Assembly (NCBI GenBank): GCA_024362935.1
Contig: JANCRA010000017.1
Span: 186,001-250,000, forward strand
Origin: Setophaga petechia
Taxonomy: Eukaryota; Chordata; Aves; Passeriformes; Parulidae
Length of the DNA stretch: 64,000 bases
Direction: 5' to 3'
Below are positions 22,201-35,993 of the stretch, piece by piece (within the stretch, counting starts at the first letter, position 1; each line of letters opens with the position of its first letter). The notes beneath the pieces are model-generated. The model saw nothing but the letters and a program-made list of their open reading frames with translations, ran no database searches and was not told where the DNA came from. The position numbers and the translations under genes are program-made.

Positions 22201-23978
22201 AGCAGGGGTCATCGGGGCCTGTGTCCTGAAACAGACCCAGGAAAAGGAGCAGATCCTGCTGCCTTCTGCTACTGCTGATCCGAGCAGCAAGTCCCCTGGC
22301 AGTTCCTTCAGGGAACTTCACACAAAGGGCTTCCATCGTACTAGTGCTTGTGAGGCCTTCTTGCTCCCCAGTTGTCCTGGATTTTGGAGCATCTCAGCAC
22401 TTGCGTCCATGGCCCTTCCTTCATGCCCAGCCTGCAGCAGTCACAGTCACTGCTGCCTCCCCCTTGCCGCAGCTCATTTGCCAAAGTGCTGCCAAAGGCA
22501 GCAGAGCTGGCTCAGGATCCCTGTTGGCTTCTGGTCTCTGGGATGAGCTTCAGAGGGACACTTGGAGCACTTCCTAAAGAGTTGCCCATGGGATGGGCGG
22601 TGGATTTGTCCTCCCCGGTGTCAGAGACTGAAATACAATAATTTATGGTTTAAACATTTTCATGGAAGACTTTTGCCTACCCCAGCAGAGCTGAGTTACA
22701 AAAGCTGCAGAGCTGACCGCCACACCCTGAATGGGGCTCTGAGAGGCCCTACAGGGTTCTCTGAGGAGGAGGAGATAAAGTAACAGCTCAGGGGCATTCA
22801 GGAAGCACAAGCCAATGCCTTCAGGGTGGAGATGACAGCCCCAGGGCTATCACCACAGGTTCACTGCCAGGTTCACACAGACCCTGGCACCAAAGCTGGG
22901 GGCAGAGAGGCTTTGGGGGAGTGTTGGAAAGCCTCTGGCGAGAGGCAGTGGCCGCCCATCCTCTGCTGGGCAGAGCAGCCCAGCTGTGGGGCCCTTCACC
23001 GGGGGAAAGCTTGTCCACAACAGAGGGGGTGATGTGCCCCATCAAAGGGCCCCCAAAGGGGTGCCCAGACCCCGCACCAGAGCCCTGCAGCACGATGCCG
23101 CAGACCCTCGGTGCAGCAAGGGACAGTGTCCAACTGGCCCCCCACAGGGGAGGCACCTGGGCGTTCCCACCTGCCCAAAGCGTGTGTGAATCCAGGGAAT
23201 CCCTCACTCGTCAGGATGTGTGGCAGCGTGGTGTGGGACCCTCACCACCAAGGAGACCGGATGGAGGAGAGCAGCGAGACACGGTGGGACCCTTGGACGG
23301 GTGATAAAGCTGTCACACATAACCCCCACCACCCATGCAGCCTTCTTTCTCCTCCTTTCTTTTCTCTTTATTTCTCTTGGCCTCTCTTACGATTCAATAA
23401 AATACACCAATTTAGCACAAATCACAGAACACCCGTTGCAGCTGACAAATGGCATTTCTTGCAGATTGCTACGGCCGCACTGCTGATCCACGAATACACA
23501 AGAACCGATTTCAGCTGAAGAATGTCATTTATTACAAATTGCTACACCCAATTGTTGACAATATAGAACGATACAAATCTCATTTTAGGTTAAAACCAGG
23601 AATTTATTAGATTATTACAACCAGTCTGTGTAAAAATATACAAATACTAACTTCAGTTAACAAAACTAAATTTATTGCCAACCTCCACAACAACTCACTA
23701 TACACAAAGATCAATTAGGCACTTAACAATTTATTACATGTAACTACAAACGAACAAATAGCAACACAACTGCATATATAGGAAACAGAACTAAACACTG
23801 ATATAACAACATCCATGTATACTTAGATAGAAATATACACACAGATGGAATTACAAACAAATATGTATCTATACACGTACATATATACAGAGCGTACATC
23901 CCTAAACACCACACTTACAGAAACAGTCCTATACAAACAGCAACCCACAAACGTGCACATCCAAATGATAATGCATCT

Positions 23979-25291
23979 CTAGACATTTCTACATAACAGA
24001 CATGTCTGGAGATGGATAGACATGTCTATCCAAATGGATAATCCAGTTCTAGACATGTCTACACGGAGCTCAAAGCAGAGGGATCCCAGCTGCCCCATCC
24101 TCAACGCCTCTCGCTCGGTCTCCTCCTGCCGTGCAGAGCAGCTCTCCTGGACAGGGACAGCAGATGGCACATCTGGCAAGCAAAGGGAACACTGAGTGAG
24201 TACGGGGACGTTTCCCTTGGCAGCAGCTGCACTTCCATCAGAGCCTCCCCAGGGGGGTCAGAAAGAGAAAGCAGCCGAGCGGGCCAGGCTGTGGTGAGCG
24301 CAGCCGCGGCGGGACTGTCCCGCAGCCCCGGCAGCCCGGCACAGCCGGCACAGCTGCCGGGCCCTGCCGGCACAGCTGCCTTGCCCAAGGACAGCCCCTG
24401 TGCCAGCCGGGGCAGCTGCGCTGAGCAGCCCCAGCACGGGCAGGGCCCGCTCCTGCCCCGCCGGGCAGTGCCCACGGCCACAGCCCACGGCACCCTCGGC
24501 CCCACCTGCCTGCCCGGGCCTGTGGCCTCAGCCGGGCTCTCTCCAGGCTGGCAGCAGCAGGTCCCCGTCCACTGCTCTTGCTCTTGGCCTTCAGCTCCTC
24601 CCTGCTGGCTCCCGTCAGTCTCCGGCTGTCCTCGAGGCCTTCATGGCAGCTGTGGCAAAAAGTGGAGGCTCTGGAATTGCTTCCAAAGCCTGGCAGGGCT
24701 GCAGCCCCGGAGCCCTCAGTGCTCCCTGCTGGCCCCCTCCACCCCCTCAGCCCCGCCATGCTCTGGGTGAACCCCCAGCCCCCTTCAGTTTCTTCAGCCC
24801 CTCACAGTCCTCTCACGCCCCTCAGTCCCTTCTGAGCCATCCCGTCCCCTGAGACACAGAGCCTGTGCCACTTCCCTGTCACCTCAGCGCCACCATGGCC
24901 CTCGGCTGCCCCACAGCCCTCAGCCCCAGCAGCAGCAGCTCAGGGTCACCGTCCCTTCAGCGCCACCGCCCCCTCAGCCCCCTCTGTCTCACCGTCCTTC
25001 AGCAGCTCCTCAGGGGACAGCGCCTGGGGCCAGCGGCAGCTCCCACCGCTCCAGGGACAGCCGGGGCTGCCAGTGCTGCTCCGCCCGGCCCGACCGCCAG
25101 CTCGGGCCCAGCACAGGGACAAGGGGGCACCGGGGGAAAAGCAAAAAGTGAAAAAGGCAGCCGAGGGGGGAAAGAACTACAAATGCAGCCTAGGCCTACA
25201 CCAACAGCAATCTATCCATCAATCTCTCCATTTAAACATTCCTATTCCTCTTACTATATAACTATACACATTTATAAAGCTAACTTCATAC

Positions 25292-25332
<41 letters not shown>

Positions 25333-28300
25333 CATATTTTACTCTACACATATCAAAATCTAAGCCTGAAAATCTATAAATGTAAATAGATAATAAAATA
25401 TAATTATAGCCCATCTATAACTATATACATATCCACATTTAACTATACAGATCTATCAATATATGTGCATATAAAGTGAACACTATCATCTACAAATGGA
25501 ACGATAACCACTAATAAATAGAACCATAGAACTCTATAAACACATCTACAAACAGAGGAGTTCTACCTGCCCGATGGTCACAGGCTCTCCCCTGCCTCTT
25601 CCTGCCCTGCAGGGCAGCCCTCCCGGAGACGTTGGTCACACGGCATCTGGGGAGCAAAGGGAACGCTCAGTCAATATTGGCCCTTCTGCACCTTTCCCTT
25701 GGGCAGCAACTGTCCTTCTACCAGGGGCTGTCAAAGATGGCCTGAAAGGCAGACTCTCACTTGGCAATTTGAAGCAATGTGCCCTTAAAAGAACAGGGCC
25801 CATTCCAAGTGTTCAAAGTGGGCTTCAAAACATTGAAGTATCTCGATAAAGTCTCAGCCCCCGCAGTGCAAAGGGCACCCAGGAGAGCTTGAAACACAGA
25901 CTGTCCCAGCTGCCACAAGGAAGCCCAGCCTCGTTCTTTCTCTGAGCTGACAGAGAGACCTCAGTCCTCTCACTGAAATGGCTGAAGCTGAGGGTGCTGG
26001 GAGCTGAGTCATGAACCGGCTCCATTACCTGCCATCTACAAACTGCCCTCTGCAGGGAGCAGCAGCTGCTCCAACTCGACCAGCAGCTCTGGCAGGAAGG
26101 GCTGGGAGGGACAGAGCTCCCTACGAGGCCTGCAGGCTGCACCAGCTTAGCTAAGGAATGGATCCAAAGTGCTCCTTCTCTCCTCTTAGGCCTCCCTAAT
26201 CAGGGGTCATTCAAGCTTTTCCTTCTGATACTGGAGTTCCTGTGATTTTTCAATTGGTTGGCCTCTGATGTTGTGCTCGTTGCTTTTCTTGTGGGTCAGG
26301 ACCAATACCAGCAGACTGGTACTATATTCAGTCAGTGATTTGGACTTCTGCCCTGACTTTTTGCTCTTTTTTTCCCCTGTTCCTTCAAGAGTCGCTCAGC
26401 CCGGCCTCCCCTGGCACCCTGCAGCAAATTTATCCAGCAACTTCAGCACAAAACTGGGACACCCGGCTCGGCGGCGCAACTCCCACAAGGTCAGGTTTAT
26501 TCCCTGCTCTCGCGCCCCAGCAGAGGACTCGGTGTCAGAGCCTCTGGAGAAGCGTGGAGGGCAGGGCTCAGGGAGGTTGTGCCAGTGCAGGATTTGAACT
26601 AAAGGCACCAGGAAGCGCCAACCCTGCCCAGAGCAGCCATCTCCCAGCTCTCTGAACCAGTGTGGGCTCTGTCCTTACCAGGCTCCTCGGGCTCCTGCGA
26701 ACTGTTCCTGCAGCTCTCGCTGCCAGATGCGGCTTCCTCTGCTGCAGCTCTGTTCACAGGCTCCCCTCCTGAAGAATCAGGGGCAACACCAACATTGTCC
26801 TGAGCAGAAAAACAGAAAGAAAGGAACCCAAAGATCACTCACGATTTTGCTGGAATCATATCGGGCATACAATGACTCTCCTTCTCCACTCCCAAAGGCC
26901 ATGGAGCACAGAGGAGGGAACACTGCCCACACGGTTCACATGACAAGCCTTTTAAACTCAGGACTCGGGGGGCCAAGGTGAAAGTGAAGCTCTTACAAAA
27001 TGACCTTTGAGACAAAACACAAACACACAAAACCAGAAGACACCAAGTCAGGGGACGTGCCCCCACGCTCTGACCCTGCCTTATCCCAGAGCTGTGAGAA
27101 ATCAGCCAGCACACAGCCAGGGGCTCTCCTTGCTGCCAGCCCTGCTGCCAGAAAGGGCAGAGCTCGCCGCCAGCCCTGCCCAGGGCTGTGCGCTGCAAAC
27201 GCACAGGCCAAGCACACATTTCTGCCTGGGCGTCTCAGCACCCCCAGCCAACCGCTCACACAACCCATCACAAGGTGCTGCTTCTCGGAGCCCTCTGCTG
27301 CTGCCCCACGGGTGTCATCCAGGCAAACATTTCTGCACCCAGGCTATTTCCACGATCGCATTTGTGATCAGTGGCAAAAATCTGTAAATCGTTAGGGTGG
27401 GGAAAAAAAAGCAACCCAAAAGACCGGAAAAGCCAGACAACCAAGCAGTGTTTCTATTCCACCGAGGAACTAAATGTTCACAATGAAGCAAATTAACTTT
27501 GGACACGAAGATATTCTCACTGTGACCAGTTCCGGAATATTCATCTCTTCTGCCATAGCCCGTCCATCAGAACCCTAAAGACTCTAAAGATGGTTCCGAG
27601 CCTGCAATGTTTCCTTTTGTTATGGAATAAAATGCTCCTCTAAACTGCCGTGTGTGACTTTACAGAAGACAAAAGTCATGCCACTTGAGAATAAGGTATT
27701 GGTAAATCCAAAAAAACACACTCTGCCCCTTGAGTCATAATCACAAATGTACTGCAGGCAATGGGTCAGCACACCAACAGAGAGAGAGACATTCTCTGGC
27801 CAACACGTGTAATAATCTGCAAAAGGACAGGGAGCTGCAGCTGCAGCCCAGCCCCAGCCACGGCTCTGGCAGCGCCTACACGCACGGCAGGGCTCACACA
27901 GCAGCAGCAGCAGCAGCTGCAGCCCTTGCTTTGCCTTGGCCTTCCCACCCAAAAGAGGCACAGCCCACATCTGCTGCAGCTGCAACAGAGGCACCTCTGG
28001 CATGCCCCTCCCCACACGGGACACTTGGCGCCTTCAGTGCCACTTCTCCAAACGCTCTTCTCCTCTTTCCCAGCAAGTAAAACCTCTTCTTCATCCCCTC
28101 TTTTAGAAATCTTTCTTTACCAAGAATAATTCAATAACTAAATCATGATGAAATAAGTTCAATTAAAGAAGCCTCTGCTTCTCAGCCGTGTAACAGGGTT
28201 CAAAAGCGCTCAGTCCAGCCCCTTTTATCCCCATCCAATGGAATTACCTGCGCAGAGGGAGATCTTTCAGACAGGGACCTCCTGATCTCCCGAATCATCT

Positions 28301-29656
28301 TCTCCACAGCAAGGCCCAGATCTGCCGGTGGCCATTCCTCCTCCCCAGGGGCGTTCTGTGCTGCACAAGCCGCACTGCCGGGTGCAGCGCTGCGCCCTGA
28401 AGTGCCCGGGGTGGCTGCAAGAATCCAAACACATTGGTCAGGCTCCACAACGTGGCCGTGGGACACAGAGCTCTAGCGCTGCTGTGGATCAAACATGACG
28501 GGAAGCACACAGCACAAGCAGGCAGAGAATCTTTTGGCCTCCTAGCTGCCCCTGCCTAGTAGGCTTGACAACTTCTGGCCGAGAATGACAGAGCCTTGTG
28601 GAAAACTACTTCAAAACGGTCACTTTTCACGACCTTTTGGAAAAACAAGGCTACAACTCTTTTCCTACCTCGCGAGTCGCAGGCTGGGGGCTGCTGCTCC
28701 CTGTGGAGCTGCTGGAAGCGGCAGGGCTGCATGGCCAGCACCTCCCGCTCGGCCGGAGGCAGCTGCTCCCCGTGGAGCTCCTGCGAGCGGCTGCGGGGCC
28801 CCTCCGGCCCGAGCGGCAGAGGCCGCTCCCCGTGCAACCCGAGCAAGTGGCAGGGCGGGATGCCGAGCACCTCCCGCTCGGCGGGCAGCGGCCGCTCCCC
28901 GTAGAGCTCCTGGAAGCGGCTCGGCCCCTCCCGCCGGGCCGGCAGCGGCCGCTCCCTGTGCAGCAGGTGGAAGCCGCAGGGCGGGCGCCGGGCGAGCAGC
29001 GGCCGCTCCCCGGGGCGCTGCTGCAGGCGGCCGGGCCGGGGGCTGCGCAGCTCCCGCCCGTCCGGCAGCGTCCGCTCCCTGTGCAGCAGGAGGAAGCCGC
29101 TGGGCGGGCGCCCGGCCGGCAGCGGCGGCCGCTCCCTGGGCAGCGGCGTGAAGCGCCCGCGCCGCCCGGCCGCCTGCAGCGGCCGCGCCCCGGGGCGCTG
29201 CTGGGAGCCGCAGGGCGGGCGCCCGCGGCCCTCCCGGCCCGCCGCTGGCCGCTGCCTGTTGGCCGCGCTCCGGCGCTTGATGCGGAGCAGGAGGTCGGGG
29301 CGGTCGCGGCGAAAGCAGGGGTTGCTGTAGTGGAGCCAGGCCCCGGCATCGCCCGGCGCAGCCGAGCCGAGCCAGCCCGGCACCTTGCGGAAGCCGTAGC
29401 GGTAGAGCTGCCGCACGAAGCTGCGGAACTGCGTGGCCCTGAAGGTGGGCGGCACCGGGGCCGGCCCGTGGCCACGGCCCCTGTGGGCGTGGCCCGAGCT
29501 GAGCAGCTCCCGCTCCAAGAGGGAGCGGTCGAGGAGCAGCCCCTGGGCGCGGCTGTCCCAGCGCACGGAGCAGACGCGGGGGCTGTTCACCAGGCGCCAG
29601 AGCTTGGCGGGGAAGGTGCCGGCGCTGAGCCCGGCGGGCAGCGGCAGCTCCGCCAT
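23979..29656 (-). CDS. HSF5-like gene, unit 3
   Basis: Exons are 28669-29656, 28248-28414, 26679-26799 and 23979-24172, predicting the same 489-residue protein as unit 1. The copy differs upstream: its leader contains 13 CGGCT pentamers (29863-29927), the longest in the window. The start ATG, Kozak context and all splice dinucleotides are unchanged. Confidence 0.72.
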
Positions 29657-29862
29657 GGCGTCGATCGCCGACTGCGGCCACAACGCCCGCGGCGCAACGG
29701 CCGCGGCTGCGCCGGCGGCGCGCGGCCTCAGGGGAGCGCTGCGCTCGGGCCCGCGCGCGCCCAGCGCGGCCCCAGCGCGGGCCGGACTGGGCGGGGACGA
29801 GCGCGGCAGAGCCGCGGCTGCGGGCACTGCGCGGGCGGGGCGGCTCCGGGGCGGGCCGGGCT

Positions 29863-29927
29863 CGGCTCGGCTCGGCTCGGCTCGGCTCGGCTCGGCTCGG
29901 CTCGGCTCGGCTCGGCTCGGCTCGGCT
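29863..29927. repeat. CGGCT pentamer tract, 13 copies, unit 3
   Basis: Thirteen perfect repeats, the longest allele here. The gain of three pentamers is 15 bp, so the frame of the leader is unchanged relative to the 10-copy units. Confidence 0.97.
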
Positions 29928-32900
29928 CGGCACAGCACGGCAGGTTATCCCCACGCTGCATCCCGTGCCTGGGTAACCGTCGGTGACAGAGAGGAAGGAC
30001 ATTGCTCTGTCTTGGCTGCGGAAAGGATGAAAAGGGGCGATTAGGACCTGCCCCTTCCTCCCGCACACATTCATTTGGGCTCCTTTTCAGCAGACTAGCT
30101 GGTTTTATCTCACTGTGTCTGCCTGTCTTTGGCAGAGTTGGCACATCTCTCGTGAATTGGAGTCAGCTACAGCAACAGGAAGGGGCAGCAGTTTTGTCAG
30201 CATTGATACCAAAGCCAAAGTGGGGCCCCATGGATGGATGTTGCTTTCTTCAAGGGATTTTTGGCCTAGAGTCATAGCAAACTCACACTGGTGTCTTCCC
30301 AAACGGCGTTGCCTTTTTTATTTCCACAGGAATCACCTCTTCTTTTTCTTCCCCCCATCTGGGGAGAGCTGCAATGCAGATGCCTCCTGCAGCCAACTCT
30401 TGTCACTGTACACTGACCAAGAAGATCTTGCAGTGGAGAGAGGCTTCCTAGAGCTGCTGTGGAGAGCTGAAGGGGGAAGCTTTGTCCCTTAGTCTTGAAG
30501 TCTTGTTGGGGAGCTGCTCGTGCTCTGGGGGACAGACACCAGTGGTGTTCATCCAAGCCTTGCCGGTTCGTTCCTGTAAAGAAAGAAAGAAAGTGTACGG
30601 ACGCCAGATAGAGCAAAAAGGTGTACGGGAGGGAGACGGGGAAAAGGAGAGGGGTAATAGAGAAAGGAGCCCTGCAGAGGCAGAGATCAATCTTCATGGA
30701 GATAATGATCAATGCTCAGTTGATTGCAAATCTCAGGGTACATTTGTATGGTAATGCAGGGTTCAGCAACGCGAGAATACATATAACTGGTTACAAAGTG
30801 TTATGTATCGACAAAGAGCTAACCTATGTTTGGTCACGTACATAGATTGGCAAAAGTGTCAGCAGGACATTCTGCCCCATATCTTCTCTTCACATCCTTA
30901 GAACATCTTGCTTCACATCTCTTTTCCTGGGGTACATCTTGGCCAACTTCTTCATATTGTTTGCCCAAGGGCAGCATGTTTCTGCTATAAGGCACGTATG
31001 CAGGGTTGTGCAGCTTGCTTCTATCCAGTGTCTGCTCAAAATGCTCTCTACATTCCTGAGCTTCCTGACACACCCCAGAGACTTTGGGGTTGTCATATTG
31101 GCAAACAAATTTCAGTCTGGGAACTTTTTGACATTCTTCAATTACTCGCGTGGGGTTTTTTGTTGTTTTGTTTTGGTTTGGTTTGGTTTTTTGTTGGTTT
31201 TTTTTTTTTGTTGTTTGTTTTGTTTTGTTTTGTTTTGTTGGTTTTTGTTTTTTGTTTTCCTCCAGAACAACTGTCATAATGTAATGCTTCCAGAGAATCT
31301 TTTCCTACTTTTTGGGGAACTTCCTTTTGCTCCCGTCCCAGATCAGGCCAATTCCCAGGGCTCCTTCCCAAAGTGAGCTGTAGCCCATGGCCTCCACTCC
31401 CCAGCTGGAACAGAAGGAAGCACAGAGTTTGCTGTTGTGGGAGGGGAGCTTCTCTTTCCTGCCTGCTTTCCCTTTGGCACAGGTTGGTGTGTGCTCATTT
31501 GATAAAGGCAGCTTTAAACTCTGAAGCAATTGCGTTTCAAACTGCTCCCTTCTCAAGCTCCTCTGTGGGTATCCTTGGACAAAAGGCCTCTTGCTGGGAG
31601 CTCCCAGTGGGCAGCTGAAGGAAGGAGATTGATATTTCAGGGTTGTGACTGCTGAAAGCAGCTGGTTTCTGGAGGTGTCCAGCGCTGGGAGTGGCTTCTT
31701 TTCTCACCTGCCTGCAGAAAATGAAGTCGCAAAGTGGGCATTTCATTTGTCGGGATGGCCACCAGGGCTGTTTGCCAAGAGGTGGGCTGGCAGAGAGGCA
31801 GGTCTCGTGCTAAACTGGCTGTGTGTTTGTTTTGATGGTGGGGAGCATCAGAGATGCAGACACAGACAGCAGCTGAAGGAACAGTGTGATTTACTGTAAT
31901 GCAAAAGTGGAAAAAAGAGTCAGGAAAGGATAAGCTAAGCAACGCACCTCAGCATTATTACAAAAGGGTGCCTCTGGTGATTAAGGAAGATACATCACCA
32001 GGTACCCCAATGCTTTGCCGTTCATCCAGAGCTACACATCAGCTGGGGGAAGCTGTCCCAGCCAAGCCCTGCAGAGGCACGGCCGGGAACCGGGAAATCC
32101 TGCGGTGCCTCCGCCTTTGGCGGCCACGAGGCTTCCGAGTGCGCTGTGAGAGTAGCCCGGCTCTGATAGTGCTGCACGAGCAACGTGCCAGAGCTTCTGC
32201 TGGGGGGACAGCTGGTTTCGTTCTCCTCTTGGTTTTCTCCCCGAGCCTGCCCAGGAACCAAGGGAGCCGGCTTGGAGCCAGCGCCCCCCAGGCAGGGCCA
32301 GATGTGGCCTGGTCCAGATTCTAAATGCTGGAAGCTTTCCCCAGGGAGTGGAGACCTCGATCCTACTGCTAACTACGCTTTGTTGATGGGTGGGCACGTA
32401 GATCCAATTGCTGTTTGTGTCCTTACAAAGTGCACCAGTAGGGTTGAGTTGCTGAGCACGTGCACAGTTCCATGCAATGCCTTGTGTTCCTGGAAGCTGT
32501 ACATCCCATTGTCTCCTCTGCAGAAGACACGGGATATGACAACAAGGCCAAGTTGTTACCTACTTTTATTTCCTCAGAACTTGTTAGACAATATTTTTTC
32601 AAAGGACTGCGTTTGCCTCTCCTCAGCTTTCTTATTTGAAGCAGAGAGCTGAAGGAGTTTCAGGCCTGTGAGTGCCTGATCTCTCTTTCCCTCAAAAGGC
32701 TCTGCCTCTCAGAGCCCCGGTTACCTGCCGGTGCTTTGGCACGGGAATCATTCATTCCTTAAACTCCATTCCCTAAACACAAGTGGACTTCAACTGCAAA
32801 GCCTCTCTTTGCAGTGGGATTGCTTTTGCCCTGCAGCCTCCATGGGCAAGGGCTTTGTGGGAGCAGGGGTCATCGGGGCCTGTGTCCTGAAACAGACCCA

Positions 32901-34639
32901 GGAAAAGGAGCAGATCCTGCTGCCTTCTGCTACTGCTGATCCGAGCAGCAAGTCCCCTGGCAGTTCCTTCAGGGAACTTCACACAAAGGGCTTCCATCGT
33001 ACTAGTGCTTGTGAGGCCTTCTTGCTCCCCAGTTGTCCTGGATTTTGGAGCATCTCAGCACTTGCGTCCATGGCCCTTCCTTCATGCCCAGCCTGCAGCA
33101 GTCACAGTCACTGCTGCCTCCCCCTTGCCGCAGCTCATTTGCCAAAGTGCTGCCAAAGGCAGCAGAGCTGGCTCAGGATCCCTGTTGGCTTCTGGTCTCT
33201 GGGATGAGCTTCAGAGGGACACTTGGAGCACTTCCTAAAGAGTTGCCCATGGGATGGGCGGTGGATTTGTCCTCCCCGGTGTCAGAGACTGAAATACAAT
33301 AATTTATGGTTTAAACATTTTCATGGAAGACTTTTGCCTACCCCAGCAGAGCTGAGTTACAAAAGCTGCAGAGCTGACCGCCACACCCTGAATGGGGCTC
33401 TGAGAGGCCCTACAGGGTTCTCTGAGGAGGAGGAGATAAAGTAACAGCTCAGGGGCATTCAGGAAGCACAAGCCAATGCCTTCAGGGTGGAGATGACAGC
33501 CCCAGGGCTATCACCACAGGTTCACTGCCAGGTTCACACAGACCCTGGCACCAAAGCTGGGGGCAGAGAGGCTTTGGGGGAGTGTTGGAAAGCCTCTGGC
33601 GAGAGGCAGTGGCCGCCCATCCTCTGCTGGGCAGAGCAGCCCAGCTGTGGGGCCCTTCACCGGGGAAAAGCTTGTCCACAACAGAGGGGGTGATGTGCCC
33701 CATCAAAGGGCCCCCAAAGGGGTGCCCAGACCCCGCACCAGAGCCCTGCAGCACGATGCCGCAGACCCTCGGTGCAGCAAGGGACAGTGTCCAACTGGCC
33801 CCCCACAGGGGAGGCACCTGGGCGTTCCCACCTGCCCAAAGCGTGTGTGAATCCAGGGAATCCCTCACTCGTCAGGATGTGTGGCAGCGTGGTGTGGGAC
33901 CCTCACCACCAAGGAGACCGGATGGAGGAGAGCAGCGAGACACGGTGGGACCCTTGGACGGGTGATAAAGCTGTCACACATAACCCCCACCACCCATGCA
34001 GCCTTCTTTCTCCTCCTTTCTTTTCTCTTTATTTCTCTTGGCCTCTCTTACGATTCAATAAAATACACCAATTTAGCACAAATCACAGAACACCCGTCGC
34101 AGCTGACAAATGGCATTTCTTGCAGATTGCTACGGCCGCACTGCTGATCCACGAATACACAAGAACCGATTTCAGCTGAAGAATGTCATTTATTACAAAT
34201 TGCTACACCCAATTGTTGACAATATAGAACGATACAAATCTCATTTTAGGTTAAAACCAGGAATTTATTAGATTATTACAACCAGTCTGTGTAAAAATAT
34301 ACAAATACTAACTTCAGTTAACAAAACTAAATTTATTGCCAACCTCCACAACAACTCACTATACACAAAGATCAATTAGGCACTTAACAATTTATTACAT
34401 GTAACTACAAACGAACAAATAGCAACACAACTGCATATATAGGAAACAGAACTAAACACTGATATAACAACATCCATGTATACTTAGATAGAAATATACA
34501 CATAGATGGAATTACAAACAAATATGTATCTATACACGTACATATATACAGAGCGTACATCCCTAAACACCACACTTACAGAAACAGTCCTATACAAACA
34601 GCAACCCACAAACGTGCACATCCAAATGATAATGCATCT

Positions 34640-35952
34640 CTAGACATTTCTACATAACAGACATGTCTGGAGATGGATAGACATGTCTATCCAAATGGAT
34701 AATCCAGTTCTAGACATGTCTACACGGAGCTCAAAGCAGAGGGATCCCAGCTGCCCCATCCTCAACGCCTCTCGCTCGGTCTCCTCCTGCCGTGCAGAGC
34801 AGCTCTCCTGGACAGGGACAGCAGATGGCACATCTGGCAAGCAAAGGGAACACTGAGTGAGTACGGGGACGTTTCCCTTGGCAGCAGCTGCACTTCCATC
34901 AGAGCCTCCCCAGGGGGGTCAGAAAGAGAAAGCAGCCGAGCGGGCCAGGCTGTGGTGAGCGCAGCCGCGGCGGGACTGTCCCGCAGCCCCGGCAGCCCGG
35001 CACAGCCGGCACAGCTGCCGGGCCCTGCCGGCACAGCTGCCTTGCCCAAGGACAGCCCCTGTGCCAGCCGGGGCAGCTGCGCTGAGCAGCCCCAGCACGG
35101 GCAGGGCCCGCTCCTGCCCCGCCGGGCAGTGCCCACGGCCACAGCCCACGGCACCCTCGGCCCCACCTGCCTGCCCGGGCCTGTGGCCTCAGCCGGGCTC
35201 TCTCCAGGCTGGCAGCAGCAGGTCCCCGTCCACTGCTCTTGCTCTTGGCCTTCAGCTCCTCCCTGCTGGCTCCCGTCAGTCTCCGGCTGTCCTCGAGGCC
35301 TTCATGGCAGCTGTGGCAAAAAGTGGAGGCTCTGGAATTGCTTCCAAAGCCTGGCAGGGCTGCAGCCCCGGAGCCCTCAGTGCTCCCTGCTGGCCCCCTC
35401 CACCCCCTCAGCCCCGCCATGCTCTGGGTGAACCCCCAGCCCCCTTCAGTTTCTTCAGCCCCTCACAGTCCTCTCACGCCCCTCAGTCCCTTCTGAGCCA
35501 TCCCGTCCCCTGAGACACAGAGCCTGTGCCACTTCCCTGTCACCTCAGCGCCACCATGGCCCTCGGCTGCCCCACAGCCCTCAGCCCCAGCAGCAGCAGC
35601 TCAGGGTCACCGTCCCTTCAGCGCCACCGCCCCCTCAGCCCCCTCTGTCTCACCGTCCTTCAGCAGCTCCTCAGGGGACAGCGCCTGGGGCCAGCGGCAG
35701 CTCCCACCGCTCCAGGGACAGCCGGGGCTGCCAGTGCTGCTCCGCCCGGCCCGACCGCCAGCTCGGGCCCAGCACAGGGACAAGGGGGCACCGGGGGAAA
35801 AGCAAAAAGTGAAAAAGGCAGCCGAGGGGGGAAAGAACTACAAATGCAGCCTAGGCCTACACCAACAGCAATCTATCCATCAATCTCTCCATTTAAACAT
35901 TCCTATTCCTCTTACTATATAACTATACACATTTATAAAGCTAACTTCATAC

Positions 35953-35993
<41 letters not shown>

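Larger units (their letters stand above)
21293..31953. repeat. Tandem array unit 3 (10,661 bp)
   Basis: The shift from unit 1 is 21,292 up to the pentamer tract and 21,307 after it. Three extra CGGCT pentamers (13 instead of 10) explain the whole 15-bp length gain. From this unit onward the copies carry CAACGTG (unit 1-2: CAATGTG) near 21522 and GAGGCCTTC (unit 1-2: GAGACCTTC) near 22351. Confidence 0.98.
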